This document shows, in pieces, positions 9,029 through 17,306 of a stretch of DNA of 64,000 bases. The stretch comes from Deltaproteobacteria bacterium. GTDB taxonomy: Bacteria > Myxococcota > Kuafuiibacteriia > Kuafuiibacteriales > Kuafuiibacteriaceae. A program made the translations under genes and the position numbers. Positions within the stretch are counted from its first letter, which is position 1. The number at the start of each line of letters is the position of its first letter. The stretch covers positions 3,338,001 through 3,402,000 of the forward strand of contig JADJBV010000001.1 of the NCBI GenBank assembly GCA_016703535.1, given 5' to 3'. Under the pieces are notes generated by a model that was not told the origin of the DNA, did not search any database, and saw only the letters and a program-made list of their open reading frames with translations.

Positions 9029-9131
9029 CCGGGGGTGAGTCGCCCTCCCCCCAAACGGTGATGAAACAATATCGCCAGCGCCCAAAGCAAGCCGAAGACG
9101 CGCAGTGAGCCAACGGCGAACGTAGGTGGGT

Positions 9132-9150
9132 GGGCCGGCTCTGCCGGACC
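9132..9150 (-). terminator. GC hairpin after the propeller lipoprotein gene
   Basis: On the minus strand GG-T-CCGGC-AGA-GCCGG-C-CC forms a stem with one mismatch about 20 bp after the stop codon at 9168. No T run follows, so it may be a weak or Rho-assisted terminator. The 9029-9167 gap otherwise serves as the leader of the multihaem lipoprotein gene. Confidence 0.3.
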
Positions 9151-9167
9151 GGGACCCTAAGGCTCAC

Positions 9168-11138
9168 TCAATCTTCGCAGTCGTCGTCGTCGCGGTCGGT
9201 TCGGCCGTCGCAGTCATCGTCGACGCCGTTGGCGCAACTTTCGGTGAGGCTGCAGCCACACCCTTCATCCACCGCGCGATCGCAGTCGTTGTCGGTTTGA
9301 TCCCCACAGAGCTCGGGGCTGGGGGTACAGCAGGCGTCGTCGGCTTGGCCGCTGCAGTCGTCGTCGACGCCGTTGCCGCAGAGATCCACGGTGGCCACGC
9401 AGGTGTCGTTGGGGTTGGGGGTCCAGAGCGGCCGATGGTTGGCTTCGGTCAGGCTCTGGAAGGGGAGCCAGAAGGCGGCGCTGCTGGGATCGTCGCCGGG
9501 CACCACCCGGGAGAGATCGATGCCGGCGATCCAAAGCTGATCGTAACCTTCGGGGGAACGGCTGCCGACCGAACGGATGGAGCTGAACGCCAACCAAGCC
9601 TCACCCGGCCGGGTGCTGGGGGCCCACACGGGTAAGCTGTTGCCGACCTGGGTGATGGTCTGTCGCCCGCCGCCCCGGCGGTTGAGGCGCGCCAGCGAGA
9701 CCGGTCCGCCGCTGCCGTCGGTGCGGATCAGATACAACTCGGCGCGTCGGTTGTCTTTGCTCCGGCCCCGGGCCCGGACGAAGGCGATGGCGCTGCTGTC
9801 GGGCGAAAAGGAGGGCGCAAACACGGTGTCGTCTTCGCCGCTGCTCTGGACCAAAACTTGAGGTGATGAGAGGGCACCATCCTCTCCGACCGACAAGACG
9901 GCCAAGCTGGTGCCCTCGAAGACGGTGCGGGTGAAGTGCTCGCGCAGATCTTCGTCCCTGGAGTTGAGGTAGGCGATGGCCACCCAACGGCCGTCCGGCG
10001 ACCAATCGGGTTGGGCGACCCGGCGATCTTCGGGCAGGTCGACCCGGGACAAGAGGGCTCCGGTCAAAGCGTCGACCAACTCCAGGTGCTCCCGATCGGC
10101 GACCAAAAGCCGCGCCCCGTCCGGCGAATAGGCGGCGGCGGTGGAGTCTTGGGCGGCGGCTCCCCCGCTCGGGAAAAGAAGTGCGCCGTCGGGGAGGTTG
10201 TTGCTCCGCAGCTTGTTGTCGCGGGTGTAGGCCACGCTGCGGCCGTCCCGGGACAACGTGTGGCAACCCACACACTCCCCGCCCGAGGTCGGCACGGCCA
10301 AGGTGGCCAAGGGTGCATCGATGCGAGCCCGCATGATCCCTCGGGTGGTGGTGGACCAATAGTAGAAGGCGCCCGGGATCTGGGCGGCGCTGAAGGTGAT
10401 GGTGATCGGGTCCGAGGTGTAGATGGTCGTCGGGTTGTTGCTCCGTAGACCCCGGACCCGCAACTCCACCGTTTCGCCCAAGTGGCTCCCGGCCAGTTGG
10501 GCCCAAGTTGCGCCCCCGAGCCGAGCCGAGGTTCCTCTTAGGTTGGCCCGGATTCGAGCCAAGGGGCTCTCGATCACCACCTGGAAGCGATCCAGTCCAC
10601 CACTGGCGATCCACTCGACGTCGAGGCGCCCCAGGTTCTGGGGAAGCTCGACCTCGTGGCTGGGATAAAGCAGCTCCAGGGTCGCCTGATCGACGCTGTC
10701 GCTGGAGGTGTCGGAAGGAAAGAGGGTGGCGTCACCCGGGAAGAGGTCCGGCCCCTCCAACAGCTGCTGCAGGCGGATCTCCAGGTCGGCCTGGGCCACC
10801 ACCGGACCGGCGGCGGCGGTGACCGTGCCTCGGCCGCCGAGGCCCGATCGCTCGAAGCGTCCCGCGGTGATGGTGCCGAGTTCGGCCGGCGCCAAGGACC
10901 ATGCGACCTGATCGGTGAGCTCTCGTTCTCCGTCGTCGAAGGCGCCGAAGGCCGTAAATTGGGTGGGCGCCGCCGCTTGCCCCGACTCGACCAAAGAGAC
11001 GGAAGCGGGACGGATCGACAGGCTCAAAAGCCCGGGGATCTCGGGGCTGCCGCCGTCGACGTTGGGCGGCACCAGCTCGACGTCTTCGGCCCGACAGGAG
11101 AGCAGCACCAAAAGTCCCGCGACCCCGGCCCGCTTCAT
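9168..11138 (-). CDS. lipoprotein with TolB/PD40-type propeller, one CXXCH and MopE-like metal-binding tail
   Basis: The protein has 656 residues from the ATG at 11138, which overlaps the upstream FecR gene stop by 4 bp. A lipoprotein signal ends in LLSC. A bacterial Ig-like segment follows, then ECVGCHTLSRDG, a single haem-c type motif, which introduces repeated PD40/WD40-like blades (YSPDGARLLV, WSPDGRWVAIAYL, FSPDSSAIAFVRA). The last roughly 80 residues repeat LCGNGVDDDCSGQADDAC and CANGVDDDCDGRTDRDDDDC, the Cys/Asp motif seen in MopE-like copper/calcium-binding proteins of myxobacteria. It is the last gene of a sigma/FecR/lipoprotein cassette and may be its effector or a surface sensor. 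Its ligand is not known. Confidence 0.78.
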   Translation of the reverse strand: MKRAGVAGLLVLLSCRAEDVELVPPNVDGGSPEIPGLLSLSIRPASVSLVESGQAAAPTQFTAFGAFDDGERELTDQVAWSLAPAELGTITAGRFERSGLGGRGTVTAAAGPVVAQADLEIRLQQLLEGPDLFPGDATLFPSDTSSDSVDQATLELLYPSHEVELPQNLGRLDVEWIASGGLDRFQVVIESPLARIRANLRGTSARLGGATWAQLAGSHLGETVELRVRGLRSNNPTTIYTSDPITITFSAAQIPGAFYYWSTTTRGIMRARIDAPLATLAVPTSGGECVGCHTLSRDGRSVAYTRDNKLRSNNLPDGALLFPSGGAAAQDSTAAAYSPDGARLLVADREHLELVDALTGALLSRVDLPEDRRVAQPDWSPDGRWVAIAYLNSRDEDLREHFTRTVFEGTSLAVLSVGEDGALSSPQVLVQSSGEDDTVFAPSFSPDSSAIAFVRARGRSKDNRRAELYLIRTDGSGGPVSLARLNRRGGGRQTITQVGNSLPVWAPSTRPGEAWLAFSSIRSVGSRSPEGYDQLWIAGIDLSRVVPGDDPSSAAFWLPFQSLTEANHRPLWTPNPNDTCVATVDLCGNGVDDDCSGQADDACCTPSPELCGDQTDNDCDRAVDEGCGCSLTESCANGVDDDCDGRTDRDDDDCED

Positions 11139-12556
11139 GGCCCGCCGTGTTCCTTCAGCCATTTGTTGGCAGCGGTGGCCTGAGGCGTGTTGGGCCAACG
11201 ACTCACGAGGCGGCGCGCCTCCAAGGTGGCGCTTTCGTCGTCACCCGCCTCGGCGTGGGCCCGGACCAACAACCAAGAGGCCTCGACGTCGAGTTGTCCC
11301 TGGCTGAAGTTGAGCTTGCGGGCCTGCAGCGCCTCCCGGGCGGCTTCCCCACGCCCCAAACTCAGCTCCATGCGGGCCAGCGCCAACCACGCGGCTTCGG
11401 CGGTGGGTCCCGAAAGGCGACCGGCTTTTTTGTAGGCGGTGCGGGCGCAGTCGGGATCACCGGCGCGGCGGCAGGCGTCGGCCCGGGCGACCCACACCTC
11501 GACACTTTCTTCGGCGGCCCCTCGGGCGTCTGAACCTTGACCCAAGGTCCGACCGGACGGTCCCGGCCCAGGGTTGAGGGCGGGCTGGGCCGGGGCCTCC
11601 TCTTCGGCCTCCTGCTCAGCCTTCTGCGCATCGGCTTTGGCCTTGGCCTCGGCCTCGGCCTCGGCTTCAGCGGCCAAGGCGGCTTTTTTGGCGCGGCGTT
11701 CGGCCAAGGCGGCGGCCCGCCGTTCGGCCCGGGCCCGGCGAACGCGGGTGCGATCCACCTCGGGCGCCGCCGCCCGATCCTCGAGGACCGGCGCGATCGA
11801 CTCGTCCTCGACGTCTTCGGGTTCGGCTTCGGCCAAGGAGCCCGGCGCCACCGCTTCATCGGGTGCGGCCACCTGGGCGCCCGCTCCAGTCAGGGGCCAA
11901 CGATCACTCTGCTCCACCTCGAGCAGGGGCTCGAGCTCGGGCGGCGCCAGGACGCCCACCTTCCCTTGGCGGTAAACTTGGCCCCGGCTCAGGCGGGTGG
12001 CGGCCTTTTGTTTGGGGCTGACCTCGACCAGGCCCTCGGCGACCTCGACCGAAAAGCGATCGCCCGCTTGTTCGACGGCGAAGATGGTCCCGTAGACCCG
12101 GGCTGCCCCACCCGGAGCTTCGATCTTGAGTTCGCCGCCTCCCAGCTCCCGAGCGTGGACGTGGACCCGACCTTGTTCGAGCTGGACCCACAAACGGCAG
12201 GACTCGAGGGCCTGGACCTTGATCCGAGCGTCCGGCGACGCAACCAAACGGGCCCGGGCCAACTCCAGGACCTGGGGGCCCCCGTCTTTTTGGGCGAAGG
12301 TGCCGACCTCGCTGCCGAAGGACTCGCAGTCCCGAGGTGGGTTGCGGGTCCACCAGCCGACCGCGCCGACCACCAACAAGACCGGCACCACCGCTTGGGC
12401 CACCAGGCGAACCTTACGGACCGTGTGGGCCCGGGCCACGACCTGGGGGCCTTGCTGGCGGATCAGGCCTTTGATTCGGGACCGGGCCGCTTCGTCGAGG
12501 GGGCTCTGTTCGGAATCCGCCAACTCGCTCAAGGGGTGTCGCTGGGGGCCGCTCAT
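11135..12556 (-). CDS. FecR-domain transmembrane protein with coiled segment and TPR-like tail
   Basis: The 473-residue protein has a cytoplasmic N-terminus of about 50 residues, one membrane helix (about 51-69) and a periplasmic FecR-like domain (GGAARVYGTIFAVEQAGDRF, then VEVAEGLVEV). A long Ala/Glu/Lys/Arg-rich charged region follows at about 270-320, and the C-terminus is TPR-like. FecR proteins transmit periplasmic signals to ECF sigma factors. The gene overlaps the sigma-factor gene upstream and the lipoprotein gene downstream by 4 bp each, so a sigma/regulator pair is likely. Unlike classical FecR, it ends in a tripartite-assembly-type TPR region. Confidence 0.82.
   Translation of the reverse strand: MSGPQRHPLSELADSEQSPLDEAARSRIKGLIRQQGPQVVARAHTVRKVRLVAQAVVPVLLVVGAVGWWTRNPPRDCESFGSEVGTFAQKDGGPQVLELARARLVASPDARIKVQALESCRLWVQLEQGRVHVHARELGGGELKIEAPGGAARVYGTIFAVEQAGDRFSVEVAEGLVEVSPKQKAATRLSRGQVYRQGKVGVLAPPELEPLLEVEQSDRWPLTGAGAQVAAPDEAVAPGSLAEAEPEDVEDESIAPVLEDRAAAPEVDRTRVRRARAERRAAALAERRAKKAALAAEAEAEAEAKAKADAQKAEQEAEEEAPAQPALNPGPGPSGRTLGQGSDARGAAEESVEVWVARADACRRAGDPDCARTAYKKAGRLSGPTAEAAWLALARMELSLGRGEAAREALQARKLNFSQGQLDVEASWLLVRAHAEAGDDESATLEARRLVSRWPNTPQATAANKWLKEHGGP
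11639..11668. repeat. hexanucleotide repeat inside the FecR gene
   Basis: Five consecutive copies of a GGCCTC-type hexamer (GGCCTT, three GGCCTC, GGCTTC) encode an alternating Glu-Ala run. Slippage here would change coil length in whole codons without a frameshift. Confidence 0.7.
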
Positions 12557-13236
12557 TCCTGGTCCTCCCCGACGAATACCTTCAAGTATGGATCATGGGC
12601 GGCCCGCTTCTTCAGCTCTTTTTGCGCGTAGAAGATCTGAGAGCGGGTGGCGGACACCGAAGCGCCCGTCATCTCGGCGATCTCTTCGACCGAAAGCCCC
12701 TCGACCGCCCACAACAAGAAGGCGACCCGCTTTTTGGGCGCGATCCGCTCCAAGGCCTTGCGGGCTCGGTTCAGCTGATGGGCTTGATGCAGGGCCTCTT
12801 CGGGACCCGGGCCTTGGGCCGCGGGCTCGTCGATCATGGCGGTGGTGCGGCGCCACCAGGCAGTGGGGCGCATGGCCCGGCGGGCGACCCGGACCGTGAT
12901 GCCGCCGATGAAGGTGGAGAGGCTGCTTTCGCCGCGAAAACCCGGGAGGGCGCGGCAGGCCTCGAGGAAGACGTTTTGGACCCAATCTTCGAGGTCCGAC
13001 CTGGGCCCCAAGATGCGGAGCAGGAGTCGCTCGACCCGAGGCAACTCCCGGGCCACCAAACGTTCCAAGGCCTCGGGATCACCGCGGACCACCGCGGCTT
13101 CGAGGGATAGTTCGGCCGGGGCTTTGATCGCGGCCTCCCGAGGGCCGAAGGTCCGCGCTTTGAGGGCCAAGTCAGGCACCCCCCAAACGTCGCCGAGCCA
13201 GCCGGGCTCGACGGCGGCGCTGACCGGTTGGACCAC
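12553..13236 (-). CDS. ECF-family RNA polymerase sigma factor
   Basis: The 227-residue protein has a sigma region 2 with the RSDLEDWVQNVFLEACRAL core and a sigma region 4 helix-turn-helix (LSVEEIAEMTGASVSATRSQIFYAQKEL, written here only to mark the HTH). It lacks regions 1 and 3, as ECF factors do. The frame begins with GTG at 13236. About 35 residues precede the usual domain start, so a later start is possible. It overlaps the FecR gene by 4 bp, which suggests a translationally coupled regulatory pair. Targets are unknown; the neighbouring secreted-protein and redox genes are the obvious candidates. Confidence 0.88.
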   Translation of the reverse strand: MVQPVSAAVEPGWLGDVWGVPDLALKARTFGPREAAIKAPAELSLEAAVVRGDPEALERLVARELPRVERLLLRILGPRSDLEDWVQNVFLEACRALPGFRGESSLSTFIGGITVRVARRAMRPTAWWRRTTAMIDEPAAQGPGPEEALHQAHQLNRARKALERIAPKKRVAFLLWAVEGLSVEEIAEMTGASVSATRSQIFYAQKELKKRAAHDPYLKVFVGEDQE

Positions 13237-13262
13237 GGAAGATGAGTCGCCGGTCGCCCAAG

Positions 13263-13284
13263 GAATGATGAATGATCCTCATTC
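13263..13284. promoter_or_regulatory. inverted repeat in front of the sigma-factor gene
   Basis: GAATGA and TCATTC form a perfect 6-bp inverted repeat with a 10-base spacer that itself contains GAATGA-like sequence. It overlaps the stop codon of the upstream gene (13279) and lies 27-48 bp before the sigma-factor start. It could be an operator or a weak terminator; I cannot tell which. Confidence 0.3.
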
Positions 13285-14238
13285 GGGCGACTCCCACAAG
13301 ACCCCCAGGCCCGAGGTCCACCGGATCGCCCCCTCCTCGAACACCGGCTCACCCTGGACCAAAAACCGCGCTCGGTTCACCACAAAGCTGAGTCCCGTCG
13401 ACGCCTTGAGCGCAAAGCCGGCCCCCAAACGGAGCCGCCCTTCCAGGCTGAGGCCCGCCGACGGCGACACCCGCTGTTCCCGGCTGGCCACCACCCCGGC
13501 CGGGCCGGTGGTCTCGATGGCGACGAAGGAACCGCCCACGTCGGCGCTCAACAAACCCTCGACCCGCCCGTAGCGGCGGCCCAAGCCGAAGCGGGCCTCG
13601 AAGTCCAAACGTTCGTAGTCGACGGCGTATCCGCGAGCCTCGGCTCGATGTTCGCCGAGGAGCCGGGCCCCCAATCCAACTCCACCCCACCACCGGGAGC
13701 GGCTGCCCCGAAGCGCCAACCAAGCGCCGGCCCCGACCATGGGCACCCCACCTTCGCCGCCTGGGGCAAAGGACAAGACGCCGGAGGCCTCGACCGCAAA
13801 CGACAGGCTGGTACCGGCGCTGGAGGTCACGACCTCCACCCGCCCGATCTCCTCACCCGCGAGATCGAGGAGCTCCAGGGCCGCCACCGCCACCGCGTAG
13901 GGCGTGGTCCGTTGGGCGGGATCCAAGGCTCGAGACAACACGGTGCCATCTTTGGGCCGGACCACCACCACTTGATGGGTCGTGTTGTCCAAAGCGACCA
14001 CCAAGTGATCGGGCCACTCGGCGGCGGACCGGGGGACGACGGCGGCGGCCGACAAGGCGGTGGTGGTGGTCTTGAGGATCTCGAGATCTTCGAGCTGATC
14101 GCCGAGGTGTTGGGCCGTCTCGGCGCCGAACGGATCACCCCACGCATGGAGGACGACGATCGGGGATCGGGTCGCGGCGGAAGCACTCCCACTGAGGAGC
14201 AGACCAACCCACAAGTGAAGCAACGAGGGTGCTCTCAT
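13279..14238 (-). CDS. secreted protein of unknown function, possibly outer-membrane
   Basis: The protein has 319 residues from the ATG at 14238. I chose this start because it begins a clean signal peptide (LLHLWVGLLLSGSASA) and not the nine extra residues of the longer frame. The N-terminal half resembles the small alpha/beta domain common in myxobacterial secreted proteins that have a following barrel (HAWGDPFGAETAQHLGDQLE). The C-terminal half has Gly/aromatic-rich alternating strands (GGVGLGARLLGEHR, LDFEARFGLGRRYGR, LEGRLRLGAGFALKASTGL), consistent with a small beta-barrel. It reads away from the oxidoreductase gene and towards the sigma-factor gene 42 bp on. I do not recognise the family. 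Confidence 0.6.
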   Translation of the reverse strand: MRAPSLLHLWVGLLLSGSASAATRSPIVVLHAWGDPFGAETAQHLGDQLEDLEILKTTTTALSAAAVVPRSAAEWPDHLVVALDNTTHQVVVVRPKDGTVLSRALDPAQRTTPYAVAVAALELLDLAGEEIGRVEVVTSSAGTSLSFAVEASGVLSFAPGGEGGVPMVGAGAWLALRGSRSRWWGGVGLGARLLGEHRAEARGYAVDYERLDFEARFGLGRRYGRVEGLLSADVGGSFVAIETTGPAGVVASREQRVSPSAGLSLEGRLRLGAGFALKASTGLSFVVNRARFLVQGEPVFEEGAIRWTSGLGVLWESPE

Positions 14239-14371
14239 GGCACTCGAGGGCTCGGATACTGGCACATTCCGAGGCGGGGAGCATGGGGAGCCCCATCGGT
14301 CATCCGCTGGAAACTTCAGGGTTTATTATTTTCATCATCCACCAAGTTTGCCGCGACACACCCGGCGTCCC
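14239..14371. promoter_or_regulatory. divergent promoter region of the oxidoreductase operon
   Basis: This 133-bp region lies between two divergent start codons. It contains an inverted repeat, ATGGGG-AG-CCCCAT (14283-14296), and the most AT-rich stretch nearby, TTTATTATTTT, at about 14322-14332. GGAAACTT at 14309-14316 resembles the -35 element of some ECF-type promoters. These are visual matches only. Confidence 0.4.
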
Positions 14372-17305
14372 ATGGCTGCCTCCGTTGTCATCGCGCCTGG
14401 GCAAGATCCCTTTCCGCGCCTGCGGGAGGCCCCGGTCTTCGCCAAGTTGCCCGACCCGGCGCTGAAGGAGTTGGCCCAGGTGGTCGACTTCAGCGTCATC
14501 ACTCCGGGCGAACGGGTCCAACGTCCCCAGAACACCAACTACGAACGCTACGGCTTCATCCTCGAGGGCCAGCTGGCGATCGCCATCGAACGAGGCGCGG
14601 GCCCCGACACCCGTAAGTTCTTCAAGAACCGCAGCGACCGGGACGTGGCCTACTTGGACTTCCTCGCCCCGGGCGACTTCTACTCGGACGCTTACCTGCC
14701 CGAAGCGCCGGATCCCAACGGCGCGCGCCTGGAGTGCGTGGGCCTGATGACCACCCTCTTGGCCCACCTGCCCCGGCCCTTGTTGGCGCGGCTGATGCGG
14801 GCCCACCCGGCCTGGGCCGAAGAGATGCACGCCCTCTCGACGGCCTTGCGCCAACACCACCGGCTGCACAAGCGGACCGATCTGCAGCTCGCTCAGGATT
14901 TTTTCCTGCGCTACGGCTACTCCTTCGCCACCACCCTCAAGGTGATCGATCTCGAGCGCTGCATCGGCTGCAACGCCTGTGAAGACGCCTGCACCTCCCG
15001 GCACGGCACGGCCCGGTTGATGCGGCACGGGCCGGTGTTGGGCCTGTTGGCCTTCCCGGTCGCTTGCCGGACCTGCGTCGATCACCGCTGCGTCAGCGCC
15101 TGCGGCTTCGACGCCATCGCCTACACCGACGCCGCCGAGGTCCGGGTCGACACCAAAAAGTGCGTCGGCTGCACCGCCTGCCAGGCGGCGTGCCCCAACG
15201 ACGTGATCACCATGGTGAAGACGCCCTACACCGGGGCCGACTTCCCCAACGCCATGCCCGACACCGATCCCAACGGGCAGTCGAACGTCCCGGGGTTGTA
15301 TCTGGTGGGTGAGGCCTCGGGCGACGCCTTGATCAAGGTGGCGATCAACTCGGGCAAAAAAGCGATCGATCACCTGGTCAAGGAGCTGCAGCCGGGCGGC
15401 GCCCCTCCTGGCGTGGTCGACGTGATCATCGCCGGCTCGGGCCCCTCGGGTTTGTCGGCGGCGTTGACCGCCAAGGCAGCGGGCCTGAGTTACCTCTTGC
15501 TCGACAAGGGCACCATCGCCTCCACCATCCAGAACTATCCGCGCCACAAGGTGGTGATGGCCGAGCCGGCCCACATCCCGCTCTTCGGTGACCTCTGGCT
15601 GAAGGACACCACCAAAGAAGAGCTGATCGAGAAGTGGAACACGATCATCACCCAAACCGGCCTCGACGTCCGCACCGGCGAAGAGGTCAAGGGCGTCGAA
15701 AAGGGCCCGGACGGCGTCTTTACGGTCACCACCAGCAAAGGCAAACACCAGGCCCGGCGGGTGGTCTTGGCCACCGGTACCCGGGGCGCGCCCCGCAAGA
15801 TCGGCTGCCCGGGCGAAAGTGCACCTCGGGTCCAATATCAGCTCACCGAACCCGCCGACTTCGCCGGCAAGCAGTGTCTGGTGATCGGCGGCGGTGACTC
15901 GGCGGTGGAAGCCGCCATGAGCCTGGCCGAGATCCAGGGCACGACCGTCACCCTCTCCTATCGACGCGACAGCTTTGGCCGCATCAAGGCCCGCAACAAG
16001 TCGCGGCTCGAGGAGTTCGAGAAGATCGGCAAGGTCACGGTGATCCTGAAGTCGACCTGCACCAAGATCGAAGGATCGACGGTGACCTTGGCGGTCGAAG
16101 GTGAGGCGGAGCGGGTGTTCGGCAACGACGCGATCTTCGCCCTGTTGGGCGCCGAACCGCCGACCAAGTTCTTCCAAAAGTGCGGCATCAAGATCATCGA
16201 ACCCGCCACCGCCGAGATGGAGGCCTTGGCCAAGAGCCGAGGCGATCGCTACTACGCCAGCAAGTGTGATCACTGCACCGGTCACGAAGATCAGGCCTGC
16301 ATCACCGCCTGCCCGACCGAAGCGATCTTCGAGATCCCGCCGACGGCCTTGTTCCCCGCGGTGGTGGAGGCCACCAAACGGGGCAACTTCGACAGCGAGG
16401 CCTTCGTGAAGGGCCTACCGGCCCACCTGGGGCGGACCACCATCCAGCGGTGGGCACCTCGAATCGCCACCGCCGGCATCGCCGCCACAGGATTGATCGG
16501 CCTGGAGTGTTTCCTCCGCACCATGTTGCCGGAGTACAGCGGCCTGTACCTCTACCAAGGTTGGGTCGGCATCAAAGACCCGGTGACCTTCAGCTCGGCC
16601 GCGGGCCTCGGCTTCAACTTGGGGATCATCGGCTCGGTGATGATGGCCCTGACCGCCCTGTACCCGCTGCACTCCCGCCTCGGCTGGTTCAAGAAGGTGG
16701 CCCGGACGCGCTTTTGGATGGCGGCCCACATCCTCTTCGGGATCTTGGGGCCAGCCTTCGTCACCTACCACACCAAACTCAAGCTGGATCGTTGGCCGAC
16801 GATCGCCTTCTTCGCGATGTGGGCGGTCGTCTTCTCCGGCGTGTTGGGCCGCTATTTGTACACCTACTTCCGACGTGGTTTTGGCCTGGTCGAGCTGGAA
16901 GGCCGCAGCTTGGAGACCGACAAACGTCGGGTGATGGGACGGTGGGACGATCTGGCGGGAAAAACGCAGATCTTCAACCGAGCCGACGCGGTGGCGGCCT
17001 CGGGAGGTGGGGCCCAGGGGGCCTTGGCCGCTTCCGCCGGTTTTTTGGCGCATCAAGCGATCGCGCCCTTCGAGCAGATCTGGCTGAAACACGTCACGTT
17101 GCGGCACGTCCCGGATCGGGCGCTCCGGTACGAGACGGCCCGGCTCTTCGCCGAACGCTCCAAAAACGGGCGCAAAGCCGAGTTCATGAAGAGCGCCGAA
17201 CAAGCCTCAGGCCTCTGGAGGAACGTCCACCTGGCCTGCACGGTGATCTTGTTCGTGGTCGCCATCCTGCACATCGTCTTCGCGATGTTGTTCAAGGCCA
17301 CCTGA
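14372..17305 (+). CDS. fused cNMP-binding-like / 4Fe-4S / FAD-NAD(P) / cytochrome-b-like membrane oxidoreductase
   Basis: The chain has 977 residues and several modules. Residues about 1-180 form a cyclic-nucleotide-binding-like beta roll. Cysteine quartets begin at residues 197 (CIGCNACEDAC), 232 (CRTCVDHRCVSAC) and 264 (CVGCTACQAAC). A thioredoxin-reductase-like flavoprotein module follows, with GSGPSG at 355 and GGGDSAVEAA at 506, but without the CXXC of true thioredoxin reductase. A fourth quartet starts at 632 (CDHC...CITACP). About 280 residues of membrane helices end the chain, with two His-X13-His pairs suited to b-type haems. The likely role is to pass electrons from NAD(P)H through FAD and Fe-S centres to a membrane haem domain, possibly gated by a ligand. 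I chose the ATG at 14372; a longer frame overlaps the divergent gene start. The TPR gene follows after 1 bp. Confidence 0.88.
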   Translation: MAASVVIAPGQDPFPRLREAPVFAKLPDPALKELAQVVDFSVITPGERVQRPQNTNYERYGFILEGQLAIAIERGAGPDTRKFFKNRSDRDVAYLDFLAPGDFYSDAYLPEAPDPNGARLECVGLMTTLLAHLPRPLLARLMRAHPAWAEEMHALSTALRQHHRLHKRTDLQLAQDFFLRYGYSFATTLKVIDLERCIGCNACEDACTSRHGTARLMRHGPVLGLLAFPVACRTCVDHRCVSACGFDAIAYTDAAEVRVDTKKCVGCTACQAACPNDVITMVKTPYTGADFPNAMPDTDPNGQSNVPGLYLVGEASGDALIKVAINSGKKAIDHLVKELQPGGAPPGVVDVIIAGSGPSGLSAALTAKAAGLSYLLLDKGTIASTIQNYPRHKVVMAEPAHIPLFGDLWLKDTTKEELIEKWNTIITQTGLDVRTGEEVKGVEKGPDGVFTVTTSKGKHQARRVVLATGTRGAPRKIGCPGESAPRVQYQLTEPADFAGKQCLVIGGGDSAVEAAMSLAEIQGTTVTLSYRRDSFGRIKARNKSRLEEFEKIGKVTVILKSTCTKIEGSTVTLAVEGEAERVFGNDAIFALLGAEPPTKFFQKCGIKIIEPATAEMEALAKSRGDRYYASKCDHCTGHEDQACITACPTEAIFEIPPTALFPAVVEATKRGNFDSEAFVKGLPAHLGRTTIQRWAPRIATAGIAATGLIGLECFLRTMLPEYSGLYLYQGWVGIKDPVTFSSAAGLGFNLGIIGSVMMALTALYPLHSRLGWFKKVARTRFWMAAHILFGILGPAFVTYHTKLKLDRWPTIAFFAMWAVVFSGVLGRYLYTYFRRGFGLVELEGRSLETDKRRVMGRWDDLAGKTQIFNRADAVAASGGGAQGALAASAGFLAHQAIAPFEQIWLKHVTLRHVPDRALRYETARLFAERSKNGRKAEFMKSAEQASGLWRNVHLACTVILFVVAILHIVFAMLFKAT

Positions 17306-17306
17306 G

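Noticed and set aside
14238..14265. Two TGGCAC elements like the -24 half of a sigma-54 promoter
   Set aside because: Neither is followed by GC/TTGC at the required spacing, so I do not call a sigma-54 promoter.
14300..16285. 661-codon frame on the minus strand opposite the oxidoreductase
   Set aside because: Gly/His/Gln-rich, low-complexity composition and complete overlap with a gene that has clear motifs. It is a high-GC antisense shadow.
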